11,165 bases of DNA, taken from positions 1 through 11,165 of the forward strand of contig CAMYXE010000007.1 of assembly GCA_947303165.1 (NCBI GenBank). Direction: 5' to 3'. Shown one piece after another: positions 6,277 to 11,165 of this stretch (positions within the stretch are counted from its first letter, which is position 1; each line of letters opens with the position of its first letter). Under the pieces are notes generated by a model that saw only the letters and a list, made by a program, of their open reading frames with translations, was not told where the DNA came from and ran no database searches. Position numbers and translations under genes: made by a program. Origin of the DNA: an uncultured Pseudomonadota bacterium (lineage in GTDB: Bacteria; Pseudomonadota; Alphaproteobacteria; Rs-D84).

Positions 6277-7012
6277 ACCTTTTTTCCCAATAGCACACTA
6301 TTTGCGCATTTATCGAATCGGCATCGGTTCTAATACGATGATGAGTAACAAGGCCATCTGTACGAACATCAATGTAAACCTGGGGGGTATTCGGATTTAT
6401 TTCGCGTTTATAATTTAATTCTATGCCACGCAACACGTGTGCATCACGATATTCATAACCAACACTTTCGGTTGCCCACACCGCATACACAGCATTATTT
6501 ATATGTTGATTTTCATCAATGTCATCGAATCGACATTTTAATACATGTGTTTTTTCTGCGTCGAAATCCGCAAATTTTTCAAATTTTCTATCGTATGCGC
6601 GTCTTACATCATCTGGCCATTTACGGTTCAGGTGTTCGTTTATACGCAATGGCATGCGACGTTCAAGATCTATTAAAATCCATTGGGATGTCGCACGCAC
6701 CAATAATCGCCCATCAGCCCCGTGAATTTCAAAATCACGCGTTGCGCGCAGGTTATCTTGGACCGCCGGCCACGATGAATATTCTAACACTTCGCCATTT
6801 CGGGGCATTTCTACAATATCCACCAAATAATGCGTGACAACCCATGCGATATTGTTTTCATGAATGAACGTCCGACCGCACCCCAGCATTTCTGCATGTG
6901 TGTCGCCCATACCCTGTAATTCATTCATTAGAATGCCTGGACGCATATTACCATATCGATCACATTGGTATGCTAACAGTTCACTGTGCTTTACCAATTT
7001 CGCATCTGACAT
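6275..7012 (-). CDS. Acyl-ACP thioesterase (FatA/FatB-like double hotdog)
   Basis: The enzyme hydrolyses acyl-acyl carrier protein to free fatty acid and ACP in the cytoplasm (family PF01643). The 245 residues form two hotdog halves. The first has YQCDRYGNMRPGILMNELQ (15-33), whose helix packs in the hotdog fold, and VEMPRNGEVLEYSSWP (67-82). The second has RFDDIDENQHINN (161-173), with the catalytic Asp166, Asn168 and His170, and Glu182 in the WATES segment, matching the plant and bacterial Asp-Asn-His-Glu set. The length is that of bacterial members. The gene begins inside the stop codon of valS (TAATG, one shared base), with AGGGA about 8 bases before the ATG, so it is translationally coupled and cotranscribed. 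It could release fatty acids for export or for membrane adjustment. Chain length preference cannot be read from the sequence. Confidence 0.92.
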   Translation of the reverse strand: MSDAKLVKHSELLAYQCDRYGNMRPGILMNELQGMGDTHAEMLGCGRTFIHENNIAWVVTHYLVDIVEMPRNGEVLEYSSWPAVQDNLRATRDFEIHGADGRLLVRATSQWILIDLERRMPLRINEHLNRKWPDDVRRAYDRKFEKFADFDAEKTHVLKCRFDDIDENQHINNAVYAVWATESVGYEYRDAHVLRGIELNYKREINPNTPQVYIDVRTDGLVTHHRIRTDADSINAQIVCYWEKR

Positions 7013-9414
7013 TATTTGTTCCCTTGGTCTGCAACAACAAAATCAATCACGTCGCCCGCAACGATATTATTTGCACGTGCACCTGATTTGATTAATTCAT
7101 AAAGCGACGTCGGAACATCGTGTGGCACAGTCAATGTTTCCAGTTTTGCACCATTACCAATCTTGCGTTCCGTACGTAGGCCACGAACCGCATGAATTGT
7201 ATCCACCGCAAATTTCATATCAGATACATCTGTATCATATTCATCCATTACACGCGGATATTCGGTCAAGTGCAATGTCTTGCCGCCTTCGTACGGTTGA
7301 TATATCTTTTGCCACAACTCTTCGGTCAAGAATGGAATAAATGGCGCATACAAACCAATTATAGCACGCAACACCGTCCACAGTGTCCATTGTGCAGACA
7401 ATTTAGATTCAGCACTATATTTTTCTGGCGACCAGAAACGGTCTTTGATAAATTCCAGATATTGATCACAGAATATATCCCAGAAAAACGTATCAATCGC
7501 ACTGCGTGCATTATAGTTGAAATATTTATCCAAATTCTTGCGTGTTTCCGCAACCGCTTTATTTAATTCAGACAAAACCCAACGATCTTCGATAAAACGT
7601 TCAGACACAGGAACGGTCTTGGCGGTTTTCGGATCAAAATCTTCCAGATTCATCAGAACATACTTTGCCGCATTCCAAAGTTTGGTTAATAATTTTGAAC
7701 CACGTTTCACTTCGTCTTCGTTATATGGCAAGTTTGTTCCAATCGGCGCCGTTGCAACCCAATAACGCACCGCATCAACACCGAACTTATCTACCGCTTC
7801 CAACGGATCGGTGCCGTTGCCCTTACTCTTGGACATTTTTTTACCGAATTTATCAACCACAACCCCGTGCAAATAAACCGTTTTAAATGGGATTTCGCCA
7901 GTTGCATACAAAGACATCATTATCATGCGCGCAACCCAGAAAAAAATTATATCAAAACCAGTGCACAAATAGTCTGTTGGTAAATAACGTTTTAGTTCAG
8001 GTGTTTCATCTGGCCAACCAAGTGTTGAAAATGGCCACAACCCCGACGAAAACCATGTATCCAATGTGTCTTGGTCTTGGGTTAATTCCTTGCCACCGGA
8101 TTGCTTTACCGCTTCTTCCTTGGTTTCGGCAACATATACATTACCTTCAGCATCATACCACGCCGGTATGTGATGTCCCCACCATAACTGACGTGAAATA
8201 GTCCACGGACGAATATTCTTCATCCATGCCATAAACAAGTTATACCGATGTTCTGGCATAAATTGAATCTTGCCCTCTTCGGCCGCCTTAATCGCAGGTA
8301 CCGCTAATTTTTCTGCATCAACAAACCATTGTGTCGTTATCATCGGCTCAACTGGCACACCACCGCGCTCGGAATATGGCGTTGGAATAACTTTATCTTC
8401 AACCTTTGTCACCAATCCCGCAGCTTCGATATCTTCCATAACCGCCTTGCGCGCGTCATACCTATCCATACCCCAGTATTTTTCTGGTACTGGCGCTGCG
8501 CTAATTAACTTTGCATCTAATGTTAAAACACATAATGGTTCAAGGTTGTGACGCTGTCCAACCTCCCAGTCATCAAAGTCATGCGCCGGTGTAATTTTCA
8601 CCGCACCAGTTCCTTTTTCGGGGTCTGCGTGTTCATCTGCAATAACAGGTATTTCAATATCTGTTAACGGGATAATCGCCTTTTTCCCGATAAGGTGTTT
8701 TAATTTTTCATTTTCTGGATGAATTGCAATTGCTTTATCACCGAACAATGTTTCCGGACGTGTTGTTGCAATTTCAATAAAACCACCATCAACCAATGGA
8801 TAATTGAAATAGTAAAACTTACCATGTTCTTCGCGCGTTTCAATTTCCAAATCAGACACAGATGTCTGCTGACGCGGACACCAATTAACAAGACGTTCAG
8901 CACGATAAATCAGGCCCTCATTATACATTTTGACGAACAATTTAGTCACCGCACGCGACAACCCTTCGTCCATTGTAAATCTTTCGCGCTTCCACACAGG
9001 GGTCACACCCAAGATATGCAATTGATTCAAAATCTGACCACCGTATTCCTTGACCCATTTCCAGGCATAATCCATCTTTTCATCCAGGGTTAATGCATGT
9101 GGATTTATGCCACGTTTTGATAGGTCACGTTCCAATAATAATTGGGTTGCAATTGCCGCGTGGTCTGTGCCCGGTTGCCACAACACATCATATCCGCACA
9201 TACGCTTGTACCGGCATATAATATCCGTCAGCACATTATCCAGCGCATGCCCCATGTGCAGATTCCCCGTCACGTTTGGTGGTGGCATCATAACACAGAA
9301 TGGCGTCTTTTTGGAATTAACATCATTATCCCAAAAATTATTTTCATCCCAAAACGCCTGAATACGTGTTTCTATGTCACGTGGCGCGATATTTTTACCC
9401 AATTCTATTTTCAT
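7012..9414 (-). CDS. valS: Valyl-tRNA synthetase, lacking the C-terminal arm
   Basis: This class I synthetase charges tRNA-Val with valine (EC 6.1.1.9). In the 800 residues: PPPNVTGNLHMGH (44-56, the HIGH motif at 53-56), GTDHAAIATQ (82-91), an editing domain (about 190-345, with ATTRPET at 216-222 and GTGAVKITPAHD at 268-279), WTISRQLWWGHHIPAWY (404-420), DTWFSSGLWPFSTLGWP (452-468), KMSKSKGN (526-533), then the anticodon-binding helices (about 605-740). The protein stops at residue 800, where E. coli ValS (951 residues) goes on with a C-terminal coiled-coil arm that contacts the tRNA. The next gene begins at the stop codon, so no remnant of the arm exists. It is the bacterial form, not the archaeal-type ValS of Rickettsia. 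The start has AAGGA 9 bases upstream. Confidence 0.97.
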   Translation of the reverse strand: MKIELGKNIAPRDIETRIQAFWDENNFWDNDVNSKKTPFCVMMPPPNVTGNLHMGHALDNVLTDIICRYKRMCGYDVLWQPGTDHAAIATQLLLERDLSKRGINPHALTLDEKMDYAWKWVKEYGGQILNQLHILGVTPVWKRERFTMDEGLSRAVTKLFVKMYNEGLIYRAERLVNWCPRQQTSVSDLEIETREEHGKFYYFNYPLVDGGFIEIATTRPETLFGDKAIAIHPENEKLKHLIGKKAIIPLTDIEIPVIADEHADPEKGTGAVKITPAHDFDDWEVGQRHNLEPLCVLTLDAKLISAAPVPEKYWGMDRYDARKAVMEDIEAAGLVTKVEDKVIPTPYSERGGVPVEPMITTQWFVDAEKLAVPAIKAAEEGKIQFMPEHRYNLFMAWMKNIRPWTISRQLWWGHHIPAWYDAEGNVYVAETKEEAVKQSGGKELTQDQDTLDTWFSSGLWPFSTLGWPDETPELKRYLPTDYLCTGFDIIFFWVARMIMMSLYATGEIPFKTVYLHGVVVDKFGKKMSKSKGNGTDPLEAVDKFGVDAVRYWVATAPIGTNLPYNEDEVKRGSKLLTKLWNAAKYVLMNLEDFDPKTAKTVPVSERFIEDRWVLSELNKAVAETRKNLDKYFNYNARSAIDTFFWDIFCDQYLEFIKDRFWSPEKYSAESKLSAQWTLWTVLRAIIGLYAPFIPFLTEELWQKIYQPYEGGKTLHLTEYPRVMDEYDTDVSDMKFAVDTIHAVRGLRTERKIGNGAKLETLTVPHDVPTSLYELIKSGARANNIVAGDVIDFVVADQGNK

Positions 9415-9444
9415 AATATTTATTCCTTGGCTTGTTTTCGCGTA

Positions 9445-9472
9445 ATGATAGCAGATATAAAATGAATTTCAA
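9445..9472 (-). promoter_or_regulatory. Promoter of valS and the thioesterase gene
   Basis: TTGAAA (9472-9467), a 16-base spacer and an extended -10, TGC-TATCAT (9453-9445), precede valS. Transcription would start near 9438. No terminator lies between comF and this promoter, so read-through from comF is also possible. Confidence 0.6.
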
Positions 9473-9484
9473 GCATACATATTT

Positions 9485-10234
9485 TTATTCTGCACGGACA
9501 ACACGGCAAAATACCACACCATAGATTTCCGCCGCCCCTGCACGCCGCAAAACGCGCGCCATTTCGGCAAATGTTGCCCCAGACGTCATAACATCATCAA
9601 CCAATAATATTTTCTTGTCCAAGATTTTCTCGGGATACGCAACATCAAACACACCACGAATATGTTCAAATCTTTGTGCATTGGTTTTGTGACCCATATT
9701 TGGCCGATATTTACGATGCACACTATCGAAATCAATTGGCACAGAATACGCATGCGCAATTTCACGTGCCAACAATGTTGCCTGGTTATAGCCACGTTGA
9801 AACAAACGACGATTCGCCAAAGGCACAGGCATTACAATATCAGGTTTTATATCTAAATCACGCAACGCCCATATCATCGCACGCGACATAAATTTTGCAA
9901 ATTTTATGCGACCACCATGCTTGAACGGCAGCATAACACTGCGCGACATATCATCATAAATACATGCCGCACGAATAAAATCTAATTCATTTTTACCCGA
10001 TGCGCACACTGGGCATTTTGCGTTTGCATTTGGTTCATAACCATCGGGAAACGGATACCCACAAATTGCGCAATGCGGCCCATCAATCCAATCGAAACAA
10101 GACCAACAATCACCACACAATTCGCCATGTATTTCAACCGGCGCCGAACATATCGGGCAAGCCGGCGGAAACAAAAATCCAAGAAATTTATTGAAATACT
10201 TGCACAGAATTTTTTTTGACACTTTAATTACCAA
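9485..10234 (-). CDS. comF: ComF family phosphoribosyltransferase-like protein
   Basis: ComF proteins join an N-terminal zinc-finger part to a phosphoribosyltransferase-like domain; in naturally competent bacteria they support uptake or processing of transforming DNA. Two Cys4 sites are seen: C26, C29, C40, C43 and C55, C58, C74, C77. The catalytic-type PRPP loop KILLVDDVMTSGAT lies at 208-221. YDDMSRSVMLPFKHG (93-107), MPVPLANRRLFQRGYNQATLLAR (in 135-157) and the NAQRFEHIRGVF segment (185-196) are typical of alphaproteobacterial ComF. The length of 249 is normal. No ATG is available at the N-terminus: TTG 10234 overlaps the upstream gene by 7 bases, and GTG 10222 lies 5 bases after its stop (giving 245 residues). 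Neither has a strong ribosome site, so coupling to upstream translation is likely. No other competence genes are in the window, so a competence role is uncertain. Confidence 0.93.
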   Translation of the reverse strand: MVIKVSKKILCKYFNKFLGFLFPPACPICSAPVEIHGELCGDCWSCFDWIDGPHCAICGYPFPDGYEPNANAKCPVCASGKNELDFIRAACIYDDMSRSVMLPFKHGGRIKFAKFMSRAMIWALRDLDIKPDIVMPVPLANRRLFQRGYNQATLLAREIAHAYSVPIDFDSVHRKYRPNMGHKTNAQRFEHIRGVFDVAYPEKILDKKILLVDDVMTSGATFAEMARVLRRAGAAEIYGVVFCRVVRAE

Positions 10235-11165
10235 CTCATACTTTTATATGTCTTGGTATTAACAGTGTCACCAAACATATTACGCTTTTGCTTGGTCAGT
10301 GTTTCGTATTGTTCATTCGAAATTATACGCAACACAAAACCTTCTTCGTCACGATTTGATAACACCGGAACAATACGCTGTTCAGAAACGCCAGTATCAC
10401 GCAAAACCTGTTCAATAATCGCAAGCCGACGTGCAGTTAATTTACGTGCATCTGTTGTTGTTGTTAACATTTCTGGGATAGCAACCTGGATAGCACGTTT
10501 AGGATTTGCAACGACAATGCCCGCATATTCCGACAATAAATTATAGTTATCACGTGATAACGCAGAATCAGAATTTCTGAATCTAATTTTTATTTCCAAT
10601 GGGCGAATTTTTTCCGCATCTTCGGACAAATCACGCGCCGATGAAAACCCTTCGAACGAAGAACCCATATCGCTTGCCACATCAAATTTGTCATCTATAG
10701 AATAAGTGGAAAGATGTTTGTTTTCCGACAAGAAAGTTTTTCTAAATGCACGACGTAATTCAGATGGCGACATCTTGGTCATATCTTCACGGACATCTTG
10801 AATTTTTTCCTTGGTATCTTTTTTCACAGAACGAACAACAACATCATCACCAATCAAATCATCCCGCGGGACAACCATGCGCGAAACTTTTACACCATCT
10901 TCGATTCTATCACGAACAACGGAAGTCGGAATATCACCAGCATGCGCAATCGTTTCTGGCGATTCAATTACAGATTTTTCAACACGTGTCTGACGCGCAA
11001 CTGCGGCCTCGGCCTTGGATTGTAATTCCAACAAACGTGCAAGTTGTGCATCCATCGATGACACACGTTCTTTGACCTCATTCAATTCTGAATTTGATGC
11101 AACTCGCACAGGCATATTTATATCTTCTTCTGGCAACATTGCATCTGATGTAATAACTGAAAACT
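10228..11165 (-). CDS. Exported coiled-coil protein with OmpA-like C-terminal module, 5' end beyond the window
   Basis: The frame is open for 311 codons from the right edge to TAA 10230. An ATG at 11139 exists but has no ribosome site, and the eight codons before it (FSVITSDA) read like the end of a signal peptide, so the true start is probably outside. After that comes a predicted coiled coil (about 11090-10980, regular hydrophobic positions with Glu, Lys and Arg), then a charged region. A C-terminal part (about 10600-10290) resembles the OmpA peptidoglycan-binding fold: IKIRFRNSDSALS, a segment around ANPKRAIQVAI, and DARKLTARRLAIIEQVL followed by a GVSEQRI turn. The classic Asp and Arg positions of OmpA are only partly kept. 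It is likely an envelope protein linked to peptidoglycan, but this is a moderate inference. It overlaps or abuts comF. Confidence 0.75.
   Translation of the reverse strand, partial: FSVITSDAMLPEEDINMPVRVASNSELNEVKERVSSMDAQLARLLELQSKAEAAVARQTRVEKSVIESPETIAHAGDIPTSVVRDRIEDGVKVSRMVVPRDDLIGDDVVVRSVKKDTKEKIQDVREDMTKMSPSELRRAFRKTFLSENKHLSTYSIDDKFDVASDMGSSFEGFSSARDLSEDAEKIRPLEIKIRFRNSDSALSRDNYNLLSEYAGIVVANPKRAIQVAIPEMLTTTTDARKLTARRLAIIEQVLRDTGVSEQRIVPVLSNRDEEGFVLRIISNEQYETLTKQKRNMFGDTVNTKTYKSMSW

Noticed and set aside
6119..6418. Plus-strand frame of 99 codons running past the terminator at 6250-6276
   Set aside because: It overlaps two well-supported genes in another frame, crosses the terminator and has no ribosome site.
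1..11165. CRISPR arrays, tRNA or rRNA genes, insertion sequences
   Set aside because: No regularly spaced repeats, cloverleaf sequences, transposase frames or flanking inverted repeats were found on reading.

Overview
The window looks like a chromosomal segment of an uncultured, probably host-associated Alphaproteobacterium. The inference rests on the ComF protein (alphaproteobacterial-looking YDD-SR and FKHG stretches), the ordinary bacterial valyl-tRNA synthetase, Gram-negative outer-membrane proteins (a PagL-like barrel ending in Phe, an OmpA-like module) and a moderately AT-rich base composition. The exact lineage is not proven. No tRNA, rRNA, CRISPR array, transposase, integrase or attachment site was seen.

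Left part (1-2700), envelope genes. A large Cys-rich exported protein is cut by the left edge (1-1346, minus). It has a good promoter and a leader that can form alternative hairpins. Upstream is a small exported protein (1511-1996, minus) with a four-Cys module followed by six 11-residue LEA-like repeats. A divergent PagL-like outer-membrane barrel (2108-2665, plus) has a promoter so close to its ATG that the mRNA should be leaderless. It is separated from the next gene by a bidirectional terminator.

Middle (2700-6280). Pyruvate phosphate dikinase (ppdK, 2716-5376, minus) is complete and carries its catalytic His and Cys. The 327-base gap upstream holds two plus-strand promoters, a possible 25-residue peptide gene and a promoter-overlapping palindrome. 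It leads to a small exported protein with tail-fibre-like repeats (5704-6243, plus), closed by a strong intrinsic terminator.

Right part (6275-11165), all minus strand. In transcription order: an OmpA-like protein cut by the right edge, ComF, valS and an acyl-ACP thioesterase. The first two overlap or nearly abut. valS has its own promoter just after comF, and valS and the thioesterase share a TAATG stop/start. The valyl-tRNA synthetase lacks the usual C-terminal coiled-coil arm.

The core genes (ppdK, valS, comF) have clear functions. The four exported proteins are mostly unassigned and are the accessory part of the window. No complete novel defence, mobile or biosynthetic system is visible; the most unusual items are the exported proteins and their leaders.
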